Positions 19,309 through 29,180 are shown, counted from the first letter of the stretch. The stretch: DNA of 64,000 bases from Pseudomonas arsenicoxydans (GCF_006438915.1 NZ_RCZE01000006.1:62001-126000); one strand, 5' to 3'. Numbers and translations are program-made. The notes: generated by a model from the letters alone, not told the origin.

Positions 19309-19406
19309 CTGTGGCGAGGGAGCTTGCTCCCGCTGGGGAGCGAAGCGCCCCCAAGATCTTTGCGACTGCTTCGCAGCCGAACGGGGGCAAGCCCCCTCGC
19401 CACAGT
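19309..19406. repeat. REP pair, 'CTGTGGCGAGGGAGCTTGCTCCCGC' family
   Basis: CTGTGGCGAGGGAGCTTGCT at the left and GCAAGCCCCCTCGCCACAG at the right, inverted, with GCGAAGCGCCCCC and GACTGCTTCGCAGCC dyads between. A different REP family from those at 2017, 14446 and 29211. Lies between convergent kbp and yrfG. Confidence 0.88.
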
Positions 19407-19418
19407 CCGCGTCAGGCT

Positions 19419-20081
19419 TCAGAGCCCGGCAATCAGTTCCCGATAATCCCCCACCGCCGCAAACTCCGCCGTGTCCTTGGGCCCTTTGCGACTGTCTGGC
19501 TCACTCACCGCCAACAGATGCGCTACCCCAAAATCGCGAGCACTGCGCAGGATCGGCAAGGTGTCATCGATAAACAGACTGCGCGCCGGGTCAAAGCCTA
19601 TATCTGCCTGCAGCGCCTCCCAGAATTGCGGATTCTCCTTGGGAAAGCCGTAATCATGCGAGCTGATCAAGCGCTCGAAGTACGGCGCCAGTTCAATCCT
19701 TTCCAGCTTCAATGACAGCGAGTCGCGGTGCGCATTGGTGATCATCACCACCCGTTTGCCTGCCTGTTTGATCGCCGCCAGAAACGTATCCGCATCCGGG
19801 CGCAAGGCGATCAGGTGCGCGGTTTCCAGTTTCAGTTCGCGCACCGGCAGTTTCAATTCGGCGCTCCAGAAATCCAGGCAATACCACTGCAACTGGCCGG
19901 CATTGCGTTCGAACAGTGGTTGCAATTCCATCTCGGCCATGGCCCGGCTCACCCCGTGCAACTCGGCGTAACGCTGTGGCAAGTGCTCCATCCAGAAATG
20001 GTTGTCGTAATGCAGGTCTAGCAGCGTGCCGTCCATATCCAGCAGAACGGTGTCGATGTCGCGCCAGGGCAGCAGGGACAT
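19419..20081 (-). CDS. yrfG: GMP/IMP nucleotidase YrfG
   Basis: 220-residue HAD-superfamily phosphatase. Motif I is DTVLLDMDGTLLDL (nucleophile Asp15 region), motif II MITNAH, motif III/IV FPKENPQFW ... SLFIDDTLPIL. Dephosphorylates purine nucleoside 5'-monophosphates. It is divergent from nudE with about 90 bases between them; together with cysQ this is a conserved nucleotide housekeeping block. Confidence 0.92.
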   Translation of the reverse strand: MSLLPWRDIDTVLLDMDGTLLDLHYDNHFWMEHLPQRYAELHGVSRAMAEMELQPLFERNAGQLQWYCLDFWSAELKLPVRELKLETAHLIALRPDADTFLAAIKQAGKRVVMITNAHRDSLSLKLERIELAPYFERLISSHDYGFPKENPQFWEALQADIGFDPARSLFIDDTLPILRSARDFGVAHLLAVSEPDSRKGPKDTAEFAAVGDYRELIAGL

Positions 20082-20171
20082 AAAAAACTTCTCCAGCGGT
20101 AAAAGAGATATCCGAGGTCAACAATCAGGATAGGCCGGGTATAGTAACGCGTTCACGCCCAGGAGCTTTTC

Positions 20172-20738
20172 ATGCGCCAGAAACCCACCGTACTCGCCCG
20201 CGAGATCGTCGCCACCAGCCGTCTGTTCTGTGTCGAAGAGCTGAAACTGCGCTTTTCCAATGGCGTGGAGCGCACCTATGAGCGTTTGGTTGGCAAAGGC
20301 GCAGGCTACGGCGCGGTGATGATCGTGGCCATGATCGATGCGGACCACGCGGTGTTGGTTGAAGAATACTGCGGCGGCACCGATGAGTATGAACTGTCCT
20401 TGCCCAAAGGCCTGATCGAGCCCGGTGAAGACGTGCTGGCGGCGGCCGAGCGAGAGCTCAAGGAAGAGGCCGGGTATGGCGCGCGGCAACTGGAGCATCT
20501 GACCGAGTTGTCGCTGTCGCCCGGTTACATGAGCCAGAAAATTCAGGTGGTGCTGGCCACTGATCTATATGAAGAAAGCCTTGAGGGCGACGAGCCTGAG
20601 CCAATGGGCGTGGAAAGGATCAACTTGCGCGAACTGTCCGCGCTGGCACAGAACCCGCGTTTCACCGAGGGCCGTGCCTTGGCGGCGCTGTACCTGGCCC
20701 GTGATCTGCTGACTCAGCGCGGGGTGTTACTGCCATGA
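20172..20738 (+). CDS. nudE: ADP compounds hydrolase NudE
   Basis: 188-residue Nudix hydrolase. The Nudix box is complete: GLIEPGEDVLAAAERELKEE then AGY. Hydrolyses ADP-ribose, AppA and NADH-type substrates. AGGAG lies seven bases before the start. The stop overlaps the cysQ start by 4 bases, so the two are co-translated. Confidence 0.94.
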   Translation: MRQKPTVLAREIVATSRLFCVEELKLRFSNGVERTYERLVGKGAGYGAVMIVAMIDADHAVLVEEYCGGTDEYELSLPKGLIEPGEDVLAAAERELKEEAGYGARQLEHLTELSLSPGYMSQKIQVVLATDLYEESLEGDEPEPMGVERINLRELSALAQNPRFTEGRALAALYLARDLLTQRGVLLP

Positions 20739-21562
20739 ATTTTCCGCATCCGTTGATGGCGCCGGTGGTTGAGTTGGCGTTGAAGGCTGGCGCCGCGATT
20801 TTGCCGTTCTGGCGCACAGGTACAGCCGTGACGGCCAAGGCTGATGATTCACCGGTGACCGCTGCCGATCTGGCGGCTCATCATTTGATTCTGGCCGGGT
20901 TGACTGCGCTGGACCCCAACATTCCGGTGCTGTCCGAAGAAGACGCCAACATCCCGCAAAGCGTGCGCGCCGGTTGGCAGCGTTGGTGGTTGGTAGACCC
21001 GTTGGACGGCACCAAGGAATTCATTTCCGGTAGTGAAGAATTCACCGTCAATATCGCGCTGATCGAGCAAGGTCGGGTGGTGTTTGGCGTGGTGTCGATG
21101 CCGACCAACGGGCGTTTCTACGTCGGTGGCGCAGGCCTGGGCGCCTGGCGCGGCGACAAGGACAGCTCGCCATTGCCGATCCAGGTTCGCGAAATGCCTG
21201 CGGCGGGGGAAGCGTTTACCGTGGTCGCCAGCCGTCGACATTCGAGCCCGGAACAGGAGCGCTTGCTAGCCGGGTTGAGCGACAGCCTGGGTGAGTTGCA
21301 ATTGGCCAACATCGGCAGTTCGCTGAAATTTTGCCTGTTGGCGGAAGGGGCGGCGGATTGTTATCCGCGTCTGGCGCCGACTTCGCAGTGGGACACAGCA
21401 GCGGCGCAAGGCGTGCTGGAAGGCGCGGGCGGTGAAGTGCTGGACTTGAGCGGTGCGCCGTTTTGCTATCCGGCGCGGGAATCGTTGTTGAATGAATTCT
21501 TTCTGGCGCTGCCAGCGAAGGCTGCATGGCGTGAAAAACTGCTGGAACTGGCTCGTAGCTAA
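20735..21562 (+). CDS. cysQ: 3'(2'),5'-bisphosphate nucleotidase CysQ
   Basis: 275 residues of the inositol monophosphatase-like superfamily. Metal-binding motifs LSEED (near residue 67) and WLVDPLDGTKEFI (near 90), and the C-terminal WDTAAAQGVLEGAGG, are present. Removes the 3'-phosphate from PAP formed in sulfate assimilation. Confidence 0.94.
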   Translation: MNFPHPLMAPVVELALKAGAAILPFWRTGTAVTAKADDSPVTAADLAAHHLILAGLTALDPNIPVLSEEDANIPQSVRAGWQRWWLVDPLDGTKEFISGSEEFTVNIALIEQGRVVFGVVSMPTNGRFYVGGAGLGAWRGDKDSSPLPIQVREMPAAGEAFTVVASRRHSSPEQERLLAGLSDSLGELQLANIGSSLKFCLLAEGAADCYPRLAPTSQWDTAAAQGVLEGAGGEVLDLSGAPFCYPARESLLNEFFLALPAKAAWREKLLELARS

Positions 21563-21574
21563 GCACGCCATCCC

Positions 21575-21708
21575 CTGTGGCGAGGGAGCTTGCTCCCGCT
21601 GGGGCGCGAAGCGGCCCCCAACCCAAGCACCGAGCAGCATCAGGTGAACGCTGTTGCCTGATTTGCGACTGCTGCGCAGCCGAGCGGGAGCAAGCTCCCT
21701 CGCCACAG
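21575..21708. repeat. REP pair, 'CTGTGGCGAGGGAGCTTGCTCCCGC' family
   Basis: CTGTGGCGAGGGAGCTTGCT at 21575 and the exact inverse AGCAAGCTCCCTCGCCACAG ending at 21708, with GGGGCGCGAAGCGGCCCC and GACTGCTGCGCAGCCGAGC dyads inside. Same family as 19309-19406. Lies between convergent genes. Confidence 0.9.
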
Positions 21709-21729
21709 GTTTGGTGCGAGTCCCGACAC

Positions 21730-22185
21730 TTAGCGGTGCAGCACGTACTGCCCGCTAAACCTCACCGCATCCTCATCGCTGTCGACATTCACGATCCTGG
21801 AATGCAGCGTCAACCGCGCCCGCCCATAGCGCTGATACATCGCCAGAAACTTCTTCCACACCGCCGCACTTGGCGCCTGGCAAATCGCCGTCGCGTCCAT
21901 GGTCACTGGCAGCGGATAGCTGATCTGCCCTTCGTGAATCACGATGTGCCCGTCTTCAATCCCTTCTTCACGCAAGCGCAAATGCAGCCAGCCCCAACCC
22001 GCCAACACCGCGGCGCAATACAGGCTGCCGCCGAACATGGTGCTTTTGTGGTTGACGTTGGCTTCCAGCGGCAAGTACAGGCGCAGTTGCTGGTCGTGCC
22101 AGTCGAGCACTTTGACGCCCATCGCCTGCGTCAGGGGGATGTCGTGATGGAGAATCGATTCCAGGTGACGACTGTCGCGGTTCAT
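21730..22185 (-). CDS. YiiD-C-type thioesterase
   Basis: 151 residues with hot-dog fold features: HDIPLTQAMGVKVLDWHDQQ, then VNHKSTMFGGSLYCAAVLAG, the helix containing the catalytic region of the YiiD C-terminal thioesterase family. AGAGGT precedes the start. The substrate is unknown. Confidence 0.82.
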   Translation of the reverse strand: MNRDSRHLESILHHDIPLTQAMGVKVLDWHDQQLRLYLPLEANVNHKSTMFGGSLYCAAVLAGWGWLHLRLREEGIEDGHIVIHEGQISYPLPVTMDATAICQAPSAAVWKKFLAMYQRYGRARLTLHSRIVNVDSDEDAVRFSGQYVLHR

Positions 22186-22225
22186 GCACGGACCTCTTGT
22201 TTGAAAGTGATGATTTAACGGTGGC

Positions 22226-23617
22226 TCAATCGAGATCGTCGCTCGTCCCGCTGGCGCTACCCGCGAAGTTCAGCCCATGTTTGCGCAGCTTGTCGTGCAA
22301 GGTTTTGCGCGGAATGCCCAGCGCTTCGGCGAGGCTGCGTACGGAGCTGTGGGAACGTGCAAGTTCAGCGGCGATCAGGCTCTTTTCGAAATTTTCCACT
22401 TGCTCGCTCAAGCCTCCGCTGACCCCTTCAACCGGCGCGCTGCTTGCGCCATCCGGCGTGTTGTTATCCAGCGCCAGTTCCAGGCCCAGGGCAAAGCGCT
22501 CGGCAGCATTTTGCAGTTCCCGTACGTTGCCGGGCCAGGTGTGGCGCAACAGCAGGGCGCGTTGTCCCGGTTGCAGCTCATGGGGCGGCAAACCGTGGCG
22601 GGTGCTGGCTTCGTCGGCGAAATGCTGGAACAACATCAACGCGTCTTCGCCGCGCTCGCGCAGTGGCGGAATGCGCAGCGGCGCGACGTTCAGGCGGTAA
22701 TACAAGTCAGCACGGAAGCGCCCTTGATCGGCGGACTGGCGCAGGTCCTCCTTGGTCGCGGCGATGATGCGGATGTCCAGCGGGATCAACTGATTGCCGC
22801 CCAGGCGTTCGACGACGCGCTCTTGCAGCAAGCGCAGCAATTTCACCTGCACATCCAGGCTCATGCTTTCGATTTCATCGAGGAACAGCGTGCCGCCGTT
22901 GGCGAACTCGAACTTGCCGATGCGACGTTTTTGCGCGCCGGTGAACGCGCCGGGCTCATGGCCGAACAACTCGCTTTCCACTACGGATTCGGCCAGTGCG
23001 CCAGCGTTGATCGCCACGAACGGACCGTTACGACGGTTCGACAAATCGTGCAGCGCACGGGCCACGACTTCTTTGCCCGCACCGGTTTCACCGAGGATCA
23101 GTACGTCAGCCTTGGTCGCGGCCAAAGCGCCAATCTGCTCGCGCAGGCGCAGCATCGGCGCCGATTGCCCGACCAGGCGGGTGCTCAGTTCGTTGCGATC
23201 ACTCAGGGCCAGACGCAGGCTGCGGTTATCCAGCACCAACCGGCGTAAGGCCAGGGCGCGGCGCACGCTGTCGAGCAGGGCGTCGCTGGCGAAAGGTTTT
23301 TCGAGGAAGTCATAAGCCCCGGCGCGCATGGCTTGCACCGCCAGCGGCACGTCGCCGTGGCCGGTGATCAGCAGCACCGGCAGCTCCGGGTCCTGGGCAT
23401 GCAGTTCGGTCAGCAACTCGAGACCGTCCATGCCCGGCATCCGAATGTCGCTGACCACCACACCCGGCCAGTCGCGCTCCAGCTGCGCGGCCAGGCCTTT
23501 GGCTTCGGCCAGCGGCAGGATTTTCAGGCCAGCCAGATCCAGCGTTTGGCTCAAGGCCTGACGCAGATGGGGATCGTCGTCGATCAACACGACCTGAATG
23601 CGATTATCGATGGTCAT
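22226..23617 (-). CDS. dctD: C4-dicarboxylate transport sigma-54 response regulator DctD
   Basis: 463 residues. Receiver domain with phospho-acceptor Asp57 (SDIRMPGMDG), AAA+ domain with Walker A GETGAGKE (176-183) and the sigma-54 contact loop GAFTGA (223-228), and a Fis-type C-terminal helix-turn-helix (SVRSLAEALGIPRKTLHDKL). Overlaps dctB by 4 bases. Activates C4-dicarboxylate transporter genes in the family; no transporter gene is next to it in this window. Confidence 0.94.
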   Translation of the reverse strand: MTIDNRIQVVLIDDDPHLRQALSQTLDLAGLKILPLAEAKGLAAQLERDWPGVVVSDIRMPGMDGLELLTELHAQDPELPVLLITGHGDVPLAVQAMRAGAYDFLEKPFASDALLDSVRRALALRRLVLDNRSLRLALSDRNELSTRLVGQSAPMLRLREQIGALAATKADVLILGETGAGKEVVARALHDLSNRRNGPFVAINAGALAESVVESELFGHEPGAFTGAQKRRIGKFEFANGGTLFLDEIESMSLDVQVKLLRLLQERVVERLGGNQLIPLDIRIIAATKEDLRQSADQGRFRADLYYRLNVAPLRIPPLRERGEDALMLFQHFADEASTRHGLPPHELQPGQRALLLRHTWPGNVRELQNAAERFALGLELALDNNTPDGASSAPVEGVSGGLSEQVENFEKSLIAAELARSHSSVRSLAEALGIPRKTLHDKLRKHGLNFAGSASGTSDDLD

Positions 23618-25428
23618 GCACTTCGGTCCTCGGACGGTTGCAGGCTCACGCCCGGTGCGCCAGCGCGCAGCTTCAAGGTAATCAGCGCGCCGCCTTCCTT
23701 GTGGTTGGCGAACGACAGTTCACCACCGAAGGCACGCATCAGGGTTTCGCAAATCGCCAGCCCCAGCCCAAGCCCTTGTGTGCGGGTCTTGGTGGTGTAG
23801 AAGGGCTCGCTCGCACGCCCCAGGGCTTCCATGCAAAAGCCGGGGCCGTTATCGCGAATGTACAGAGTGACGCCGTCAGCAGTGGATTGGGCACTCAACC
23901 AGAGCTTACGCGGCGGACCTTTTTCGGTCAGCGCATCAAGGGCGTTGGCCAACAGGTTGCCGAGCACCTGACGCAAACGGGTCTCCCCGGCCTCGACCCA
24001 CAGCGTGGCGGCGGGCAGGTCGCGAATCAATTCGACTTCCATGCTGCGTCGGCGCTTGGCCAGCAACGCCAGCGCGTCATCCAGCGCCGGTTGCAGGGCC
24101 ACGCTTTCCGGCGCGTGCCGATCACGGCGGGCGAAGGCGCGCAGGTGAGCGATGATCGAGGCCATACGCCCGGTCAACTCGCTGATCAGTTTGAGGTTGC
24201 CGCGCGCATCGTCGGTGCGCTGATGATCGAGCAGCACCTCGGCGTTTTCCGCATAGCTGCGAATCGCCGCCAGCGGTTGATTGAGTTCGTGGCTGATGCT
24301 CGCCGACATGGTGCCGAGTGCCGACAATTTGCCGGCCTGCACCAGATCATCCTGGGCGCGAACCAGTTCCTGCTGGGCATGCTCGCGCTCCAGTACTTCC
24401 TGTTTCAATCGTCGGTTGAGGCCTTCAAGGTCGCTGGTGCGTTCGGCGACCCGGCCTTCGAGTTCACGGCGGGCCTTGGCTTCGAAGGCGATCCGTTCGA
24501 GGTAATGGCGCCGGCGCTGCATCATCAGCCCGAGCAGCAGCATCACCACCAACAATGTTGCGCCTCCGATGGCGACCACCGTGCGCACCGGCCGATCGAT
24601 CAGGGTGCGCGGGGCAAGGATGCTGACGTTCCAGCCGGTTTCGGCGATCTGCTGGGTTTGCGTCAGCCAGGCATTGGGATTGAGTTTCAACGGCTTCGGA
24701 TCGCGGGTTGGATACGGTTGGATCGCGGTGATGGCCTGGTTTTCTTCGTCACTCAACGGGCGGGTCGAGCGAAAGCGCCACTCCGGTCGCGACGTGAGAA
24801 TGACCACGCCATTGTGGTCGGTCAGCAGCAGTTGTTCCGGGGTTTTGCCCCAGAGGCTTTCGGTGTGGTCCAGGTCGACTTTGACCACCAGCACGCCGAT
24901 GACTTTTTCGCCATCGCGTACCGCGGCGGCGAAGAAGTAGCCGCGTTTGGCCGAGGTCGTGCCCAGGCCGAAAAACCGTCCGAGCCGCCCGGCCATGGCT
25001 TCACTGAAATAAGGCCGGAAGGAAAAATTACGCCCGACAAAGCTGTCGTGCTTATCCCAATTGGACGCCGCCAGTGTCTTGCCCCGGGTGTCCATCAAGT
25101 ACATGACTTCGGCACCCGTTTGGGTGCTGATGTTTTTCAGCAAGCGGTTGGCATTGCCCTGGGTGACGCTATCGTCGGGCGCGCCGAGGACGGCACGCAG
25201 GGCTGGCAAGTCGCCGAGAATCTGCGGCAACACTTCATAGCGGTGCAGCGTGCCCAGCAGGTTGGCGACGTACAGGTCGAGAGTCTGACGGTTCTGCCCG
25301 GCCAGTTCGCTGCGGTAATAGCGCTCGGCCAGGTGCTCCAGCGGCCACAGCAGCGGCGCCAGGCACAGCGCCAGCAGGGCGAGACTGCGCCAGCGGGGTC
25401 TGCGAGGGAGGTTCGGAGTCATGAGCAT
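23614..25428 (-). CDS. dctB: C4-dicarboxylate sensor histidine kinase DctB
   Basis: 604 residues. An N-terminal transmembrane helix (LALLALCLAPLLWPL), a periplasmic double-PAS/Cache sensor domain, a second transmembrane helix (VVAIGGATLLVVMLLLGLMM), a coiled coil (about 330-370), the phospho-acceptor H-box SASISHELNQPLAAIRSYAE and the ATPase N, G1 and G2 boxes (DNGPGF, GLGLGLAICE). The start could be the ATG here or the one two codons later. Confidence 0.93.
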   Translation of the reverse strand: MLMTPNLPRRPRWRSLALLALCLAPLLWPLEHLAERYYRSELAGQNRQTLDLYVANLLGTLHRYEVLPQILGDLPALRAVLGAPDDSVTQGNANRLLKNISTQTGAEVMYLMDTRGKTLAASNWDKHDSFVGRNFSFRPYFSEAMAGRLGRFFGLGTTSAKRGYFFAAAVRDGEKVIGVLVVKVDLDHTESLWGKTPEQLLLTDHNGVVILTSRPEWRFRSTRPLSDEENQAITAIQPYPTRDPKPLKLNPNAWLTQTQQIAETGWNVSILAPRTLIDRPVRTVVAIGGATLLVVMLLLGLMMQRRRHYLERIAFEAKARRELEGRVAERTSDLEGLNRRLKQEVLEREHAQQELVRAQDDLVQAGKLSALGTMSASISHELNQPLAAIRSYAENAEVLLDHQRTDDARGNLKLISELTGRMASIIAHLRAFARRDRHAPESVALQPALDDALALLAKRRRSMEVELIRDLPAATLWVEAGETRLRQVLGNLLANALDALTEKGPPRKLWLSAQSTADGVTLYIRDNGPGFCMEALGRASEPFYTTKTRTQGLGLGLAICETLMRAFGGELSFANHKEGGALITLKLRAGAPGVSLQPSEDRSA

Positions 25429-25524
25429 CGGGCGCCTGAGGGTACAGGCGCATTATGCCTAGGCTTAATGGCGCAGTCTGCGCGCCTTGGCCAGTCGATC
25501 CAGCGACGATGCGTCAGACAGGTT

Positions 25525-26070
25525 TCAGGAGAAGACTTCTGCGTCCTTGAAGAACGCGGCGGCTTGATCTTTGCCGGACAGTTGTGGTGCTTCGTCCAGT
25601 TGCCAATCGATCGCCAGGTCCGGGTCGTCCCAGCGAATGCTGCGCTCGGCGGAGGGCGTGTAATAGTCGGTGGTTTTGTAGAGGAATTCGGCGAACTCGC
25701 TCAGCACCACAAAACCGTGGGCGAAACCTTCCGGGACCCAGAGTTGGCGATTGTTGTCGGCGGATAGACGCACCGCTACCCATTTGCCGAAATGTGGTGA
25801 GCTACGACGAATATCCACCGCCACATCCAGCACTTCACCGGCCGTCACGCGGACCAGTTTGCCTTGGGTATTTTGCAGTTGGTAATGCAAGCCGCGCAGT
25901 ACACCTTTTTGCGAGCGGGAATGATTGTCCTGAACAAACTGTGTGTTCAGGCCAGTCGCGTCTTCGAAGGCCTTGGCATTGAAACTTTCATAGAAGAAGC
26001 CGCGCTCGTCACCAAAAACCTTGGGTTCGATGATCAGAACACCGGGCAGGTCGGTGGTGACTACATTCAT
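25525..26070 (-). CDS. rfbC: dTDP-4-dehydrorhamnose 3,5-epimerase
   Basis: 181 residues from MNVVTTDLPGVLIIEPKVFG, with GGAGAAGC before the start; an in-frame ATG 12 codons upstream is rejected because family length fits 181. The cupin fold has the catalytic His in GVLRGLHYQ and the catalytic Tyr in EFLYKTTDYYTP. Makes dTDP-L-rhamnose precursor for O-antigen or exopolysaccharide. It stands alone here without rmlA, rmlB or rmlD. Confidence 0.93.
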   Translation of the reverse strand: MNVVTTDLPGVLIIEPKVFGDERGFFYESFNAKAFEDATGLNTQFVQDNHSRSQKGVLRGLHYQLQNTQGKLVRVTAGEVLDVAVDIRRSSPHFGKWVAVRLSADNNRQLWVPEGFAHGFVVLSEFAEFLYKTTDYYTPSAERSIRWDDPDLAIDWQLDEAPQLSGKDQAAAFFKDAEVFS

Positions 26071-26267
26071 GGTGCTTCTCCAGTCATAGGTGTTGATGGG
26101 GGACATTCTTGCGCAAAGTCTCGAGGTAGGCGAGTAGGACTTGATTTTTCTTGATGCGTTCCCTGGTTATGTTGTGTGCCAAGGCAGGTCAGGCAATCGA
26201 AAGGGGGTTGCGTATCGCCTCTGGCAGTGGCGATATAAGCGCCTAATAAAATTTCAGAGGTCGTTGT

Positions 26268-29180
26268 ATGCCGCTCGCCACGTTGATTCATCGCGCCAGT
26301 TTGCCGAGCCCGCAAGTGTCTGCGCAGCAAGCGCTAGAGCTGCTGGAAGGGCATTACGGGCTGAGCGGGAAGTTGCAGGCCCTGGGCAGCCAGCAGGATC
26401 TCAACTTTCGCGTCGACAGCGACCAGGGGCGATTCGTCCTGAAAATCTGCCGTGGCGATTATTCGGCGCTGGAACTGCAGGCCCAGCACGCGGGGCTCAA
26501 GCATTTGCGGGAGCAGTCTGGCGTGAAGGTGCCGCGAGTGATCCCTGCCAAAAATGGGGCTGATCTGCTCACGCTGGACGTCGCGGGTCAATCGGTGCAC
26601 GTGCGCCTGCTCGACTACATCGAAGGTCAGTCGCTCACGCATCTGGATCACCTGCCGGGTGCCGTGGTGGCGGGTTTCGGTCAGCTGTGCGGGGAAATGG
26701 ACCTGGCGCTGGCCGCGTTCGACCATCCGGGCCTTGAGCGCACATTGCAGTGGGACGCCCGTCACGCCAACGCATTGATCGGCCATTTGCTGCCGGTGAT
26801 CAAGGATGACGCGCAACGCCGGTTGATCGCCGAGGCCGCCGAGCGTGCCGAACGTCATCTGCAACCGCTGGTGGACACGTTGCCGGTGCAGGCCATTCAC
26901 ATGGACATCACTGATGACAATGTGGTCTGGCAGCGCGATTCCCAACGTCAGTGGCAATTGCAGGGCGTAATCGATTTCGGCGACCTGGTCCGCACCTGGC
27001 GCATCACCGATCTTTCGGTGACCTGCGCGGCATTGCTGCACCACGCCAACGGTGACCCGTTCTACATTTTGCCGGCGATTGAGGCCTTTCACGCAGTCAA
27101 TCCCTTGCAGCGTGAAGAGCTGCTGGCGCTCTGGCCGCTGATCGTAGCGCGTGCGGCGGTGCTGGTACTCAGTGGCGAGCAGCAGGTCAGCATTGATCCG
27201 GGCAACCAATACAGCCGCGAAAACCTGACCCATGAGTGGGAAATTTTCCGCGTGGCCACGTCGGTGCCGCTGGAACTGATGGAAGCGGCGATCCTGGCGT
27301 GCGTCGGCCAGAGCCTGCCGGGCATTGGCAGCGAAGGGTTTGTGCCGCTGCTGCCAAGCCTGGTGGGGCGCGAGTTTGCACTGATTGATTTGGGCGTCCT
27401 CAGCCCGCATTTCGAGGCGGGCAATTGGGAGCAGGAAGGGATCGATCAGCGACTGTTGACGGAAGCCGCCGCGACCCACGGTCTGGCGGCCAGTCGCTAT
27501 GGGCAATACCGTTTGTCGCAAACGCGACCAGACACAGCGGCGGAACCGGACACCTGCCCGTTGCACGTCGAGTTGCGCGTGCCACACGGCACCGCAGTCG
27601 AATCGCCGTTTGCCGGCGTTGTTCATCAGCCCTCGGCGGGCGTGCTGCAACTCGACGGTCCGCAACTGAGCGTACGACTGTGGGGCGTGACCCCGTCGCT
27701 GCACGCGGGCGCAGCGCTGGTCAAAGGTCAGGTACTGGGCTCGGTCAGCGGGCCGTTGATTGTGCAGTTGTGCCGAGGCACTGCTTTCAATGCTCCGCTG
27801 TTTTGCACACCTTCGCGTGCCTTGGCCTGGCAAGCCTTGTGCCCATCGCCGGCGGCATTGCTGGGGCTGGCCTGTGACGCTGAAGAAGAACTGGATTCGC
27901 AGACATTGCTGGCGCGCCGCAGCGCCAGTTTCGCCCGGACCCAGAAGCACTATTACGTCGACCCGCCGCGCATTGAACGCGGCTGGCGCAACCACCTGAT
28001 CGACATGCAGGGCCGCTCCTACCTCGACATGCTCAACAACGTCGCGGTCCTTGGCCATGGTCATCCGCGCATGGCGGCGGTCGCCGCTCGTCAATGGTCG
28101 TTGCTCAACACCAACTCGCGTTTCAACTATGCGGCGGTCGCCGAGTTTTCCGAACGCTTGCTGAAGTTGGCGCCGGATTCCATGGACCGGGTGTTCCTGG
28201 TCAACAGCGGCAGCGAGGCCAACGACCTGGCGATTCGCCTGGCGTGGGCCTACAGCGGCGGGCGCGACATGCTCAGCGTACTGGAGGCCTATCACGGCTG
28301 GACGGTCGGCGCCGACGCGGTTTCGACGTCGATTGCCGACAACCCCAAGGCTTTGAGCAGCCGTCCCGACTGGGTGCATCCGGTCATCGCGCCGAACACC
28401 TATCGCGGAGAGTTCCGTGGTCCGGACAGCGCGCCGGACTACGTGCGCAGCGTCGAACACAACCTGGCGAAAGTCGCTGCACAAGGACGCAAGCTGGCGG
28501 GTTTTATCTGCGAACCGGTGTACGGCAATGCCGGCGGAATCTCGTTGCCACCAGGCTATTTGCAACAGGTCTACGCCAAGGTCCGCGCGCAGGGCGGTGT
28601 GTGCATCGCCGATGAAGTGCAGGTCGGTTACGGGCGCATGGGCCATTTCTTCTGGGGCTTTGAAGAGCAGGGCGTGGTCCCGGACATCATCACCATGGCC
28701 AAAGGCATGGGCAACGGCCAGCCGTTGGGTGCGGTGATCACGCGCCGGGAAATTGCCGAAGCGCTGGAGGCCGAAGGTTATTTCTTCTCGTCGGCGGGTG
28801 GCAGTCCGGTCAGTTGTCAGATCGGCATGGCGGTGCTGGATGTGATGGAAGAAGAAAAGCTCTGGGAAAACGCACAGGTGGTGGGCGGCTATTTCAAGGA
28901 GCGTCTGGAAGCGCTGATCGATATTCATCCACTGGTCGGCGCGGTGCACGGTTCCGGGTTCTATCTGGGCGTTGAGCTGATCCGCAATCGGGCCACGCTG
29001 GAACCGGCGACCGAAGAAACCACGGCGCTGTGTGATCGCCTGCGCGAGCTGGGGATTTTCATGCAACCGACTGGCGACTTCCTCAACGTTCTGAAGATCA
29101 AGCCGCCGATGGTGACCTCGCGTCAGAGCGTGGATTTCTTCGTGGATATGCTCTCGAAGGTGCTCGCGGAAGGGTTGTAA
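26268..29180 (+). CDS. Kinase / M23-like / class III aminotransferase fusion
   Basis: 970 residues. Residues 1-330 form an aminoglycoside-phosphotransferase-like kinase (AIHMDITDDNVVW catalytic loop, GVIDFGDLV metal site). Residues about 430-520 resemble an M23/lipoyl-like beta domain (HGTAVESPFAGVVHQP). Residues about 545-970 are a PLP-dependent class III aminotransferase with the Schiff-base lysine in DIITMAKGMGNGQPLGAVIT and DEVQVGYGRMG. Such fusions are related to ethanolamine-phosphate phospholyase-type enzymes. CAGAGG precedes the start. Upstream of the agmatine genes, perhaps amine catabolism; the substrate is not shown. Confidence 0.88.
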   Translation: MPLATLIHRASLPSPQVSAQQALELLEGHYGLSGKLQALGSQQDLNFRVDSDQGRFVLKICRGDYSALELQAQHAGLKHLREQSGVKVPRVIPAKNGADLLTLDVAGQSVHVRLLDYIEGQSLTHLDHLPGAVVAGFGQLCGEMDLALAAFDHPGLERTLQWDARHANALIGHLLPVIKDDAQRRLIAEAAERAERHLQPLVDTLPVQAIHMDITDDNVVWQRDSQRQWQLQGVIDFGDLVRTWRITDLSVTCAALLHHANGDPFYILPAIEAFHAVNPLQREELLALWPLIVARAAVLVLSGEQQVSIDPGNQYSRENLTHEWEIFRVATSVPLELMEAAILACVGQSLPGIGSEGFVPLLPSLVGREFALIDLGVLSPHFEAGNWEQEGIDQRLLTEAAATHGLAASRYGQYRLSQTRPDTAAEPDTCPLHVELRVPHGTAVESPFAGVVHQPSAGVLQLDGPQLSVRLWGVTPSLHAGAALVKGQVLGSVSGPLIVQLCRGTAFNAPLFCTPSRALAWQALCPSPAALLGLACDAEEELDSQTLLARRSASFARTQKHYYVDPPRIERGWRNHLIDMQGRSYLDMLNNVAVLGHGHPRMAAVAARQWSLLNTNSRFNYAAVAEFSERLLKLAPDSMDRVFLVNSGSEANDLAIRLAWAYSGGRDMLSVLEAYHGWTVGADAVSTSIADNPKALSSRPDWVHPVIAPNTYRGEFRGPDSAPDYVRSVEHNLAKVAAQGRKLAGFICEPVYGNAGGISLPPGYLQQVYAKVRAQGGVCIADEVQVGYGRMGHFFWGFEEQGVVPDIITMAKGMGNGQPLGAVITRREIAEALEAEGYFFSSAGGSPVSCQIGMAVLDVMEEEKLWENAQVVGGYFKERLEALIDIHPLVGAVHGSGFYLGVELIRNRATLEPATEETTALCDRLRELGIFMQPTGDFLNVLKIKPPMVTSRQSVDFFVDMLSKVLAEGL

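Noticed and set aside
23638..25767. 709-codon forward frame opposite dctB
   Set aside because: Antisense to a clear histidine kinase and running into rfbC; no motif.
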